The translations under genes were made by a program, and so were the position numbers. Positions 36,601 through 48,078 of a DNA stretch of 64,000 nucleotides are shown piece by piece. This DNA is from Juglans regia (Eukaryota > Streptophyta > Magnoliopsida > Fagales > Juglandaceae). The number at the start of each line of letters is the position of its first letter. Positions within the stretch are counted from its first letter, which is position 1. The stretch is taken from assembly GCF_001411555.2 (NCBI RefSeq), contig NC_049901.1, positions 13,417,743 to 13,481,742 on the forward strand, given 5' to 3'. The notes under the pieces are model-generated. The model worked only from the letters and a program-made list of their open reading frames with translations, searched no databases and had not been told where the DNA came from.

Positions 36601-37804
36601 CTTCACTGGTCCAAAATAGTAACTGATTGATAAATTAAATACTCGTTTCTACATTTACTCTCCAAGGTTGAAAGAGGATATACCATGTTTGGTGGCCATG
36701 ACTCCACCTTTTAAAGTTGCAGTCACTTATGTAAGAATATAATTGTACCCTGTACATCAAATTCTTTCCAAATTGAACTTGATTTCATAAATATACATCT
36801 TAAATTAGAGTCTGTCAACCTATCATCAATTTAGAGATTGAGCTTCAGTATCATTTCTAGTCAACCCCAAAACAATAATAAACCTTGCTACTACTTCTTT
36901 AACAAAGATTTTTTAGCATACCAAAGAAAGTACGAATAAAGTCAAATGGCTTTTCTTCTCCCATGTTGACTGATGCAAAAGACTGTCTTCTTTCTAGCTG
37001 TGAGTTTCGCATTGTCCTCTCACGTGCATCTGCAAAACCATATAACCTGTTAAAAGAAAGAAAGAAAAAGCAACAGAATATAATAAAAGTATCACTTAGG
37101 AAACATATATAATAATCCCAATCACATCTTGCGTTAGGCTCAGAACAGAAGTATGAGATTAACTGGGAGTTTCCTCAAAACCTGAAGTGGATGCCAACAT
37201 CCTTTCCCCAGGCACATACTGACAGAGAAATACAAGTTTAAATCATATGCCTAAAAAAGAATAAGCTTTTGACCATTAAAAAGGACTTAGAAAAGAAAAG
37301 AGAATAAAAGAACAACTGTCACATTTGATCACTGTAAACTTTTATAAAAATTTATGAAGCCATGTTTTCAAACATGGGAATACATTAGCTATAGCGGAAT
37401 TAACAATAAGGGAAATATACTTTGCAGCTTTCAACTAACAAATACTTCATATTTTACACCCCAAACTAACAAAACTGACACATTACCAAACTCCAACAAT
37501 CAAATGTGACAAATAATATTTTTTTCTAATTCTAGTAACTTCAGATAGATGAAAAATAGGTGATGTGATGTAGTCTTAACCGTCGTTTCTTAAACAAGGT
37601 TGTACATTTTACTTTTTGGTATTTTGAGAGTTTAACGTGTTATGTATTAAACAATAACAACGCTATATTATGCCACAAATTACGTAATATCACTGAAAAA
37701 CACATTCACATAAAATCATACACAATTTGATATTCAAGAAATGGGTTACCTAATGAAGCGACTGAAGAGCTTTTGGCATCGGCGGCTAGCGTAATAGGAC
37801 CCAT
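30624..37804 (-). CDS. SAMC1: S-adenosylmethionine carrier (mitochondrial carrier family), complete, 12 exons
   Basis: Exons in coding order: 37804-37750, 37029-36922, 35993-35911, 35154-35078, 34471-34381, 33989-33936, 33861-33766, 33595-33506, 32471-32420, 31201-31140, 30984-30904, 30755-30624. Their sum is 981 bases, 326 residues plus TAA, matching known plant SAM carriers (about 325). Three carrier repeats are visible with signature motifs PIDTIK, PTEVVK and PLDVIK. Family-typical stretches are GGTAGVVVETALYP, AGAIGGIAASLIRVP, FLLRDLPFDAIQFCIYEQL and WIGIGGSIFFGVLESTKR. The first 45 or so residues (MGPITLAADAKSSS...) precede the first transmembrane segment. In Arabidopsis this family exchanges SAM for S-adenosylhomocysteine across plastid and mitochondrial inner membranes, supplying organellar methylation. 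The start is the only ATG that joins in phase to exon 2. Alternative, non-coding 5' exons are possible. Confidence 0.95.
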
Positions 37805-38220
37805 TTAAAGTCGCGAAACTTTACCACCACCACAACTCAAAATTGGTACACTTACAAACCACTATGACTGTTATCATTCTGTACAGAAAAACCAAAAAAA
37901 ATTGTCATTCCGGGAATATAAGTTGCAGAACCAATACGAACAGTAACAAAATCTATTCAGGCAATTATTCAGTTTATCTTTGCAAGTCAATTCCAGAGTT
38001 CAGATGAAATAAGTGCGGGTGTGCTACATTGTGGTCAGAAGAGGGGAGAGAGAGAGAGAGACCAGAGAGCAGGCGCGCTGACTGCGTTGTGGACCTTGTG
38101 GTGAGGGGGAGAAGGATGAGCAGTATCGCGTCGATGACAGTCTTTCGTTTGGTTGGCTGGTCGTGTCTATACCGTAGCCAAGTTTGGCCCCTTTTCTTTT
38201 CGTTAAATAGGAGGATGTAA
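37805..38220 (-). promoter_or_regulatory. Presumed 5' UTR and promoter of the SAM carrier
   Basis: Upstream of the ATG on the minus strand. A CT-rich tract on the gene strand (ga repeat at 38044-38062 on the plus strand) and a GC-richer segment around 38060-38130 are typical of plant 5' UTR or promoter DNA. No TATA box was placed with confidence. Confidence 0.4.
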
Positions 38221-38224
38221 GGTC

Positions 38225-38670
38225 CGTTTATATTAAGCCCAGTTTGAAAATGTTTGATTTTATTTTATTTTATTATTATAATTTTTTTAAATTTTTATAT
38301 AAAATATAATAAATAATTCAATTTTTTTAAATTTCAATTCAATTTTTTAAAATTTTAAAATAATAATAATATTAAAAAAATAATATTCTAACAATATTTT
38401 TTTCAACATTAATCTTTCATCTAAAACTATCTCATTTCACCTCTGAATCTAAACCAACCCTAACATTATCATCTCATCTCATCTCATTTCATTTCATCTT
38501 TTCATTATAAATTATTTTAAATTTTATACAAAATATATTAAATAATTCAACTTCTTCAAATCTTAAAATAATAATAACATTAAAAGAATAACATTCTAAT
38601 ATAATTTTATTCAAATTTTAACTTTTATCTAAAATTATTTCATCTCATTCTATTATCTCCGCCTTAAATT
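38225..38670. mobile_element. Two MITEs in tandem upstream of the SAM carrier
   Basis: Two copies, about 38225-38462 and 38463-38670, of the reversed MITE body seen at 28316-28506. Each has a run of aataataat words, then attctaa, then a tctaaaa-tttcatct end. Both have the same orientation. Terminal words are degenerate (aaaccaaccc at the first right end), so exact borders are uncertain. Confidence 0.6.
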
Positions 38671-39160
38671 TTCATCCTACTTTACAACCATCCTTTGTTA
38701 ATTTTCGCAATCACTCCTTAAATTATCCAGAAATTAGAATCAGACCTCTCTATCAAAAACGGGATATAAATATCTTTAAATTGTAGAAATTAAAAATATA
38801 TAAAAAATCACAAACTAATTTTTTTAATTTATAAATATTTTTAAGATTGTTTTTTTTAGACTTTTTAGGGGTGGTCTTGTCCTTCTAAGGGGAAAATAGA
38901 TCCAATATAATAATCTTGATAATTTGGAGGGTGATTGATGAGGTTAATAATTCAATTCTGCTATGCACAGTCGTCTTATGCATGCCACGTCAGTCGATTA
39001 ATTAAAAAAAAAAAAAAAAAAGCGAACCCATTTCGTTTCCCGCTTTTGAGACGAAAATCATTATGACCAAGCTATCCTTCCGTCTCGGACTCTCGTGTGG
39101 GTGCGGGATCCTTCCGTCTCGTGTGAGTACGATTTGGGGTGGGTAGTGGGTACTACGTTG
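38671..39160. other. AT-rich intergenic DNA
   Basis: Contains an A18 run at 39004-39021 and no coding sequence that I can support. A GC-richer change begins at about 39080. Confidence 0.5.
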
Positions 39161-39365
39161 GGTGGGTCAACCGAAGGCCAGTCTGGTGGGCTTGGTGTGG
39201 GTCAGTTTTGTGGGCTTGGTGTGGGTCAGTTTCGTGGACTTGGTTTGGGTCGGCTTCATTGGGGTCAGCTTCGTGGGCCAGCATCAGTTCGGATCAACTT
39301 CGTCGGCCAGTAGCAGTTCGGGTCAACTTCGTGGGGCAGCAGTTCGGGTCAGCTTCGTCGGTCAG
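39160..39365. repeat. Degenerate G-rich minisatellite
   Basis: About ten imperfect units built on GGTCAGCTTCGTGGGC and variants (GGTCAGTTTTGTGGGCTTGG, GGTCAACTTCGTGGGGCAGC). Unit length varies from about 15 to 27 bases. All three plus-strand frames stay open across it, as expected of a stop-poor repeat, so those frames are not taken as genes. It lies upstream of the FAR1-like pseudogene and may be part of its element. Confidence 0.6.
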
Positions 39366-39965
39366 CCTTGTCTCCATACCATCGCCACCAAAAGGTACCA
39401 TCAAGACAGATGTTTGCTTCAATCTGTAATAAAAAATGTTTTAACATCTGCAAGTTTGGATGTTTGTTGGATGAAAATATATTTCGAGTCACATGTATTA
39501 GTTTTTTTTTTCAAGTCAGTTCCACAAGTTTGGATGTTTGTATGATCTATTTCTGGTTGGCTGAAGATATCAATTTTCTGGTTTGTAGATATGCAGATCA
39601 TCAAGATTCAAAACAATAGCTCTCAAATGAGTTTTTGTTTTTCCTACACATACAAAACAAGTAATTGTATTAATTAATTACGTAAAAATTAAAAATATTG
39701 AAGATTGATGTTGGTAAAGTTTGATTAGTGTGGTCCTTTTGAGGGATGTCATGCTTGCCCCTTTGAATATATTGTATGGGTTGGTTAGCATCAATGGTTT
39801 GACATTGTAAATAAATCTTATTTGAATTTTTATCAAATTTTGATAAGTTTTGTAATTCTTGGAAGAAATATGTACAATATTAGTCCTCACTGGTGGTCGA
39901 TTGAATTAAATTTCCTGAAAATTTATCAAAGACTGACTTTGGATATTGAAGAACTTGAACAAGGC

Positions 39966-42220
39966 ATGGGAAAAGGAGAAGAACACCTATCTCAGCTAAC
40001 ACCATCTAGCTCAAATCCGTCAAACTTAGTATGTTATTTCATAATTTTAAAACTTATTGCAACTCAATGTTTAACGTCCTAATTATTATTTTTATTTTTA
40101 TGTTAGGACATCCCTCAAACTGGTCTACTAAATTATCCAAATTACATGCATGGTTACTTTGGACCAATGCTTGCATGTTCACCAGCTTTTCTGCCATATC
40201 CAGATGACAACAAAAATCCAAGCAACATTCAGGTGGTTTTTCAACTTCGTTGTTGTCTTTTAGTTATAACGTAACTAACTTTTTATTACGATTTAAATGT
40301 TTTTTGTTTTTTGTTTTCAACAAAACGTTGGTTACCCATTTCAATATGGGATGGGACATCCGTGGCCAGTTATCACTACAAGCTCCGCAACAAGTGCTAG
40401 AGTTAGTGAAGAAAATAGACCCGAGTGTTTGGAAACTGAACCTCCATGTTCTTCAACTAGAGTTGATGAAGAAATTATATTGGATAGACCAGATGAACGG
40501 GAAACTGACGATGGCACTACCGGTACACTACTGGTAGTGCCATCGTTGGATGGTGATGATATTATTGAGGAGCCAAAGTCGGGGATGGAGTTCAATTTGT
40601 TTGAAAATTTGTTGAGCTATTATAAACAGTATGCAAAAAAATGCAAGTTTGGGGTGATGACACAGAGGAGTAAGAGGTCAGAGGATCAAAGTGTCAGATA
40701 TGTCACCATTGGTTGTGCACGGGGAGGGAAGGCCCGGAATAAGAGTTCGAATGTCGCCAACCTACATCCGACGGGAAAAACAGACTGTAAGGCAAGAATT
40801 AATACCTTAAGAGTTGAGAGAAATATGCGGATAACAATTGTCCATAATACACATAATCACGCCCTCAGCCCAAAGAAATCCCGCTTTTTTCGATGTAACA
40901 GAGAAGTAAGTGAGACCGTTAAAAGAGTCATAGACACAAACGACTTAGCTGTCATCCGATTGAATAAGAGTTACGGTTTGCTTGTCGTTGGCACAAGTGG
41001 CTTTGAGAACCTCCCATTTTTTGAAAAGGATTGTCGCAATTACATCGACAAAGCATGACATCTCCGACTTGGCGCAGGTGGTGCTGGAGCACTTCAGGAT
41101 TATTTTATGAGGATGCAGTACAAGAATAACAGATTTTTTGCATTATGGATTTAGGCGATGACGGTAGATTAAAAAATGTTTTTTGGGCAGATCCACGTAG
41201 TCGGGCAACCTACCAATATTTTGGTGATGTAGTTACATTCGCCATCACATACCTAACGAATAGGTATGTGATTCCATTTGCACCATTTGTCGGTGTAAAT
41301 CACCACGGGCAGTCGATTCTTTTGGGAGCTGGGTTGATTTCCAGTGAGGACACGGAGACATTTACATGGCTATTCCAAATCTGGTTGCAATGTATGGACG
41401 GTATAGCTCCAAAGGCTATTATTACTGATCAAGACAGAGCAATGAAAAATGCAATTGCTACCGTCTTTCCAGAAACTCGACATAAATTATGCTTGTGACA
41501 TATACTGAAGAAAGTCACTGAGAAACTTGGGTCGTATGCTGCGTACAGAAGTGGGCTAAAAACTCAACTGATGAGTGTATGACACAAACTATTGAGGAGT
41601 TTGAGAAATGTTGGGCTGGGTTTATTAACACATACGACTTACATGAGAATGTATGATTGAAAAGTTTATATGTGGAGCGTGAGTATTGGGTACCGGTATT
41701 CCTAAAAGAGCACTTTTGGGCTGGAATGAGTACAACCCAGCACAGCGAGAGTATGAATGCTTTTTTTGACGGTTATGTTCATTCGAAGACAAACTTGAAG
41801 GAGTTTGTTGACCAGTTTGACAATGCGTTGAGGAAGAAAATTGAGAATGAAAATCATGCAGAATTTCAGTCGTTTAGCGAGATCATTCCCTGCATATCTA
41901 GATTTCCAATTGAAAAGAAATTATAAGAGTTGTACACTAACGCTAAATTTAAGGAAGTTCAGTAGCAAGTAATTGGTCTGCTCGATTTGGATCCATCTTT
42001 ACTTACATCGGATAGTGTAATGAAGAGTTATTTGGTAGAAGATGGAGTTCGTATTGAGGAGTTCACTAAACCGGTGACATTTTCAGTGGACTTTAATGAG
42101 GAAGACTGCAGTGTTAAGTGTTTATGTGTGTTATTTCAGATGAGAGGGATATTGTGTAGGCATTCAGACTCATTAGTTGAAATACAAACTAGAAGTAATA
42201 TTTTCAGATGGAGAAACTAG
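39966..42220 (+). pseudogene. FAR1/FRS-type MULE transposase, decayed copy 1
   Basis: An N-terminal exon may start at ATG 39966 (MGKGEEHLSQLTPSSSNPSN), with a second at 40107-40232. The main body runs from about 40320. It carries the FAR1 DNA-binding region (NLLSYYKQYAKKCKFGV, then TIGCARGG, TDCKARI and HNTHNHALS as zinc ligands). A MULE transposase core follows (VFWADPRSR, PKAIITDQDRAMKNAI, HFWAGMSTTQHSESMNAFF), then a SWIM zinc finger (CSVKCLCVLFQMRGILCRH). Several breaks are present: TGA where KARHLRLG is expected (41056), a frameshift near 41145, TGA for W in LCLWHI (41497), and further stops near 41656, 41923 and 41962. FAR1 proteins are domesticated from such transposases, but the breaks make this a dead element. 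Confidence 0.85.
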
Positions 42221-42299
42221 AAGAGCTAGCAGTCATTATTAAAGGGTTGTGGACTAGAAGAAATAAGCTCATTTCGAGGATAGATTTGATAGCCTCAAC

Positions 42300-42950
42300 A
42301 AAGTAGTAAATACTGCCATTTCAAGCCTTGCAGAATTTCGAAAAGCTCATAGGCTGAATGAAGAAGTTAAGGAGCAAAAAGGAGATAGTAGAAAAGAAAC
42401 CAAATGGATAAAACCCCATTAAGGATTTACAAGACTTAGTTTTGATGTGGCATTAGATGTTGTAAATCAGAAATTGGGAATTGATTTAATAGCAAGGAAT
42501 TGCAGGGGAGAGATTATTTCTCATTATGCTTTGGTAAGCCATTTAGTGGGATACCTACTCTTGCTGAATACTGTGCTTTATGGAGGGCTGTTGAACTTTG
42601 TAGAGATCTTGATATTAAAGATGTCATATTCGAGGGAGATGCAAAAAATGTGATATAGGCTATTATTGATTGCAAGCAGGAATGGTCATGGTAGGGGGAG
42701 CTATTGGAAGATATCAAGCATCTATTTTCATTGAGATCAGACTGGCAAGCCTTGTTCACATATAGGGAAGGAAACAGTGCAGCTCATACTCTATCAAGGA
42801 AGGCATTACAGATGGATGGAGAGCAAATATGGATGGAAGAGGGACCAAATGTTATTTATTCTGCTGTAATGAAAGATCATATGGTATGTAATTGACTCTT
42901 TTATTACAAGTGAATGTGAATGAGTATGGTTTTCTCAAAAAAATAAAAAT
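42300..42950 (+). mobile_element. Truncated LINE 3' end with RNase H-like domain
   Basis: Decayed RNase H fold of the plant non-LTR type. It has LSFDVALDVVNQKLGIDLIA at about 42435, then CALWRAVELCRDLDIKDVIF-like sequence in another frame (about 42570), then FEGDAKNVI, and lastly LFTYREGNSAAHTLSRKALQ (about 42750). It ends in an A-rich tail (about 42935-42965). At least two frameshifts and stops are present. It directly follows copy 1 of the FAR1-like gene and belongs to a different LINE family from the others here, which lack RNase H. Confidence 0.65.
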
Positions 42951-42965
42951 AAAAATGAAAAAGAA

Positions 42966-45065
42966 TAGCAAGGTGAGGGCTTCCAATCCAAATGGGTAAA
43001 TAAGTCACAAATAAAGATCTTCACAGATATTGTGGATATTACTCACAGCCGTATAGAAGGGTAAAAAGCCAACTTTATCCCCGGGCAAGCAGAACAGTGC
43101 TTATACAAACGGTGCATGGCAATGGCTCTCCCCTTCTACCTCATGGCTACTACATTCATGCTTCCAAAGTCTATCTGCATAACCCTGGATTTTATGTTTT
43201 AAGGACTTTTGGTGAGGTTTCCCAAAGAAGAGAAATTATACCCTCAAATCTTGAGACTCTGTTTTCTTATATATATACTATAGAAGAATGGAGGTTTGGA
43301 CATAAAAGGAGAATATTGCGGAACGTGAGCAGAGCCCATATTACAAAATTGAAATGGAAACTGCTTAATCAACTTGATATGTGGGTGAAGTTCAATCCGA
43401 GCCTTCTCAATGCAGGGGAGTGGAAAATACCTAATACTACTAAAATTGCAAATATTATTTCTCTAAAAAGTATTCTTTAACTCGACCACTCTACTTAATT
43501 CCCTCTTTGATAATTTAATGATTTTCTTCTCTATGCAACTATTTCCATCGATGTGATATGATTTCTAAGGAATAAGGTGAGCCATGACCATGAAGCCATG
43601 CATAGACATAATGGAGTGGACTCAAAAAATTCAGAAAGTCTACCAAGAACAATTTTAACACCCATCAATTATAAAATTCCGCCTAAGTTATAGGAATATT
43701 GAGATCATAATGGTTCATTTGGTACTTAATTAGCTAGGCGGCTTTGATCAAAAGAATATTTATATTTCTTTTTTTGGTCCCCCTGTTCGAATGGCTTGAA
43801 AGTCGATTAATCGGGTATATATAGTTTTGTGTTGGCCTGTGAAATTCTTTGTTGGATTTAAGCTTGACCTGAAATTAGTAGGCATAGTTCATTATGTAAG
43901 ATTCATATCTAGTGTACATATTTAGACAATAACCTATTGATCTTGATCATGTTCATATTTACAACCATTTTATTTTGAAAATTATTACTAAAATTCATCT
44001 ATTTTAAATGCAGCCTCGATAAAGCTATCATTTTTTTTTCTTTCTTTCTCTCTCCATCTTTCTTTACTTATATTTGGGAAAGGACGTTGCTAGAGGAACC
44101 GATGAAGGATCGATAAAACCTGACCGATAAGTACAAATGCACTTTTTTTTTTCTCTTTTATTTCAATCATTTTTTTATATATTTAAATATTTAAAAAAAA
44201 TCAATTCACTAATAATCACTTCTTTAATCATTAAATAACAAAAAATAAAGTCAATCGGTTACTTTAATCTGTCAAAATTATCGGTTCAAATAGCATTTTC
44301 CTTTGGGAAAATATATAAATTTGCTTCAAACTATCACCAATTTGTAATAATTTTGCAAACGATCAATTTTGACAACCACTTCCAAACTACAAAAAATTTG
44401 CAATATATCAAATTTTCTCCTTAAAAATATAAAATTAGATCTAAAAATTACATTTAATATACAATTTTAGTTTTCCCAAAGATAATATTGTTTTTATTTT
44501 AAACTCTTGTTTTCTAAAAAATCATTTATCAAGTAATTTATTACGTTCTTCAATTTTTTGATTCTTTTGTTATATATATAAGAGGCATATATATATATAT
44601 ATATACTTGATAATTAAATGGAATTGAATGCTTGTTTGGCCAAAATTATATAAAAATTTGATAGGTGGTTATAAATTTCTTAGCCTGAAGGGTAAGGTAT
44701 CTCCTTTTCTTTATATATGACGCACGCGCGGTGTCTTTTTAGAAGTTGTATGCCAACTAAGATTAGAAAATCAATCCTAACGAACTCGTTGAACCCTTCT
44801 TTTAACAGTTATTTATTTACAGCTAGCTACAAGAAAGGCCTACCCAACACCACCCATATTGCAAAAGACCAGCTTAGAGATCAACCCATGCATGCAGTTT
44901 TCTCTATGACATTATAATCTCGTTGCTATCCATTAATATCAACTCTTCTTCAACCCCAAGATCCATGCAAATTAATCTACGATTTCATAACCATAACCAT
45001 AGCTTTACTGCCATAGCACCCCGGTCTAGCTGCATTGCCACCAATATTCCGGACCAGCTCAAACC
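42966..45065. other. Intergenic DNA upstream of the GH17 gene
   Basis: AT-rich. A 127-codon open frame at 43097-43480 has no domain that I recognise and is probably chance or relic. A possible TATA box, tttatatatgac, lies at about 44710, some 350 bases before the GH17 start. An AT repeat lies at 44589-44604. Confidence 0.45.
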
Positions 45066-46788
45066 ATGGCACGAGCCATGTTCATTTTGTGGAGCTTTTC
45101 TGCAATATTGGTAATCTTGTTGAGCTTTTCTGCAATATTGGTGGGCTCAGCTAACCTTACAGGAGTACCAGTAGGCGTAAATTGGGGTTCCCAGGCATCA
45201 CACCCTTTGCTTCCCGGCATTGTGGTTCGTATGCTAAATGACAATGGCATAAAAAAAGTGAAGCTTTTCGATGCTGATGCTTGGACAGTCAGTGCCTTCG
45301 CCGGATCCGGCATCGATGTCATGGTCGGTATCCCTAATAGCCAATTGCACGACCTGGCTAGCAGCCCTGCTAATGCCAGAGATTGGGTCCAAAAGAATAT
45401 CACAAGACATATTCGCAATGATAATGGTGGCGTCGATATAAGGTTATATATTAATTAATTATGTCATATAATATTGTTACATGATCTTTTGGACATTCAT
45501 TTGCTAACTTAATTAATTAAATTTTCATGTTCAGACGACACATGAAATAAATAAACGTCCTAATTCATGATGTGAATAAAGTTAGAATCAAAATCATGCA
45601 TGTGTTTCAACAAAACATGGAATTGATTTATTTTTAACTAACTAATTAATTATACATGCTGTTCTTGATTAATTTTGCAGGTATGTTGGTGTCGGAAATG
45701 AGCCATTCTTGACGAGTTACAATGGAAGCTATATGAAGACTACTTTCCCGGCATTACAACACATTCAGAAGGCTCTCGATGAGGCTGGCTTTGGAGACAA
45801 GATCAAGGCCACGATACCCCTTAATGCTGATGTCTATGAATCCCTCTCAAATATACCATCTGAAGGTAATTTTCGCAAGGATATTCATGATCTAATGGTC
45901 CAAATAGTGCGTTTCCTGCATGAAAACAAGGCTCCCTTTATGGTCAACATATATCCATTCCTTAGTCTTTATCAAAACTCCAAATTCCCCCTGGATTTTG
46001 CTTTCTTTGATGGCGGCTCCCAGCCAATCCAAGACAAAAATCTCCAATACACGAACGTGTTTGATGCAAACTTTGATACACTCGTTTGGACGCTAAAAAA
46101 GAATGGCGTTGAGGACTTGAAAATCGTTGTCGGGGAAGTTGGATGGCCTACTGATGGGGACAAAAATGCCAGCCCAAAGCTGGCAAAAAGGTTCTATGAT
46201 GGTCTGTTAAAGAAATTGGCCAACAAAAAGGGAACCCCGCTTCGGCCAGAGCCATTACTAGTGTATCTCTTCGGCCTATTCGACGAGGACATGAAGAGCA
46301 TCGCACCGGGGGGCTTTGAGCGCCACTGGGGAATTTTTCGATACGATGGACAACCCAAGTTTGAGATTGATTTCACTGGACAAGGTAAGGACAAGATGCC
46401 AATAGGTGCCCTTGGAGTACTATACTTGGACCGTCAATGGTGCGTGTTGAAAAAGGATAGTCTTAAGAAAATGACAGAGGTGGGAGCTGAAGTTGATTAT
46501 GCATGCGCCAACTCCGACTGTACCAGCTTGACATACGGCTCCTCGTGCAACAATTTGGACATGCAAGGGAACATATCATATGCTTTTAATATGTACTACC
46601 AAATGCAAGACCAAAGCGTTGAGGCATGCAAATTCAATGGCTTAGCTGAGATCGTACAGCAAAATGCATCTCAAGGAAATTGCCTGTTCCCGATTCAAAT
46701 TGAGAGCGCCGGAGAGAGGACTCGCTTGTCATATGGAGCAAATATTTTGGTTGGTTTGTTGTTGATCTTGTTTTCATTGGTATTGTGA
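45066..46788 (+). CDS. GPI-anchored glucan endo-1,3-beta-glucosidase (GH17 with X8/CBM43 domain), complete
   Basis: Two exons, 45066-45442 and 45681-46788, joined inside an arginine codon; 494 residues. Residues 1-29 are a hydrophobic signal peptide. The GH17 barrel spans about 35-365 ([20 protein letters not shown]). The acid/base is in VGVGNEP (E133) and the nucleophile in VVGEVGWPT (E278). The X8 domain spans about 378-460 (QWCVLKKD...YACANSDC...SSCNNLD...EACKFN...GNCLFP) and has six cysteines. It ends in a hydrophobic tail ([16 protein letters not shown]) typical of GPI anchoring. The enzyme cuts beta-1,3-glucan (callose) in the cell wall, often at plasmodesmata; the X8 domain binds the polymer. 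The first ATG is chosen; a second in-frame ATG lies four codons later. Exon 1 ends just before the catalytic loop, as is common in this family. Confidence 0.95.
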
Positions 46789-47389
46789 GATTTGAGCCAA
46801 TAGATCATATATATATATAGACCGACCGGCGGCAAGACGTTGATGAATCTTTACATGAACGAGCTTCATTCATTCTTGTTTTACTAAAAATAATATAGCC
46901 ATGAATATAAATTACATTATTATCTTTAGAACGTATTATATATAATATAGCCTACCAATAATATATATATTTTTCGAAATATTATGATAATAAATAGTAA
47001 TCATATAAGGTTAACTTTGTTAAAAATATGATGAAGTACTTTGTGAAAACAATCAGAAAATAGAGCAAGGAACCTGTAGATCTAGTTATAAATATGAGCC
47101 GTATTAATTATCCTGTCTATTTCTGATCTGTACAGAGTCAGACCAGCAATATCAGGCCTAGGACAAACATGATAATTTCGTAATTAATCTCGATACAACA
47201 TGCAAATTGATTTTTTGTGACAGTTTTTGTAAACTGTCATAGAAAACATGGGACAAACAAGATACAGTCGAACATGATCAACATTATACCTCATTAAGCA
47301 ACTAAACAACCATTGATCAAATATTGAATAATTATAGTTCGATCGGTTTTAAACTTTTGCATTCAAACCTAAATGACCACATTCAAACG

Positions 47390-47433
<44 letters not shown>

Positions 47434-47640
47434 GGATCGAAAATTAATATCGAACATATATGTACGTAGATATATGAAGATCATGTGACGTTTGAATGTT
47501 AAACATTATTTTTTAAGGGTGGAACGTCGACACATGTATTTATTGCAAAAATTAAGAACATAAACACATGAAAATGAGTAACAAACATTTTTTATTTACT
47601 ACATGTTCAATTTTTTTTATTGACTAGTAGTTGAACTCTC
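46789..47640. other. AT-rich intergenic DNA with AT microsatellite
   Basis: Presumed 3' UTR of the GH17 gene followed by AT-rich DNA. A (TA)n repeat of about 17 units lies at 47392-47425. No gene seen. Confidence 0.6.
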
Positions 47641-47650
47641 ATGGGCTGAG

Positions 47651-48033
47651 GGATGTGATGTGGGCTCGCATTTGTAAGAGGCCCATGGTCTTATTATGTT
47701 TCCTTTATTTCATGTTTTCTTTACTTAATAGTTGTCTAAGTATGTAAGTAGGCCTCTGGGCCTTTTAAGTACTTGTGATCTTCTGGAGTATGGTCGTAGT
47801 CTTGAATTCTTAAATTTCCCTTGTAAGAGTATGTTAGTTAGGCTCGTGGCTATAGTTTGTGTTCGTTTAGCGAGTCAGTCTTATTTGTATGCCTGGAAAG
47901 GGATTGGGAAGTTATCTGGAATATATCTAAAATCCTAAATTTTTTCTCTTCATTCCCAATTTTCCTGGAGGTGCTCCCCTCGAAGAGAGCTACTATACCT
48001 GTCATTTTTCTTTATTATTTTCGATGTGTTACA
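47651..48033 (+). mobile_element. Putative Ty3/gypsy 5' LTR
   Basis: About 380 bases preceding the gag frame, starting in the TG-rich segment ctgagggatgtgatgtgggc and ending gtgttaca. A segment resembling the initiator-methionine tRNA primer site, TATTATCAGAGAC at 48037-48049, follows a few bases later; the usual form is TGGTATCAGAGC. No matching 3' LTR was found in the window, so the left border is a guess. Confidence 0.45.
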
Positions 48034-48078
48034 AAGTATTATCAGAGACATCGTTCTTTATATATCAATATTACAAGC

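Noticed and set aside
39095..39545. Three plus-strand open frames over the G-rich repeat
   Set aside because: The repeat lacks stops in all frames; the translated peptides are repeat artefacts without a domain.
43097..43480. 127-codon open frame on the plus strand
   Set aside because: No recognisable domain, no neighbouring exon with fitting splice sites, and it lies in transposon-rich intergenic DNA. I keep it as an unassigned frame, not a gene.
47392..47425. AT repeat as an origin or regulatory element
   Set aside because: A plain dinucleotide microsatellite with nothing else to support a function.
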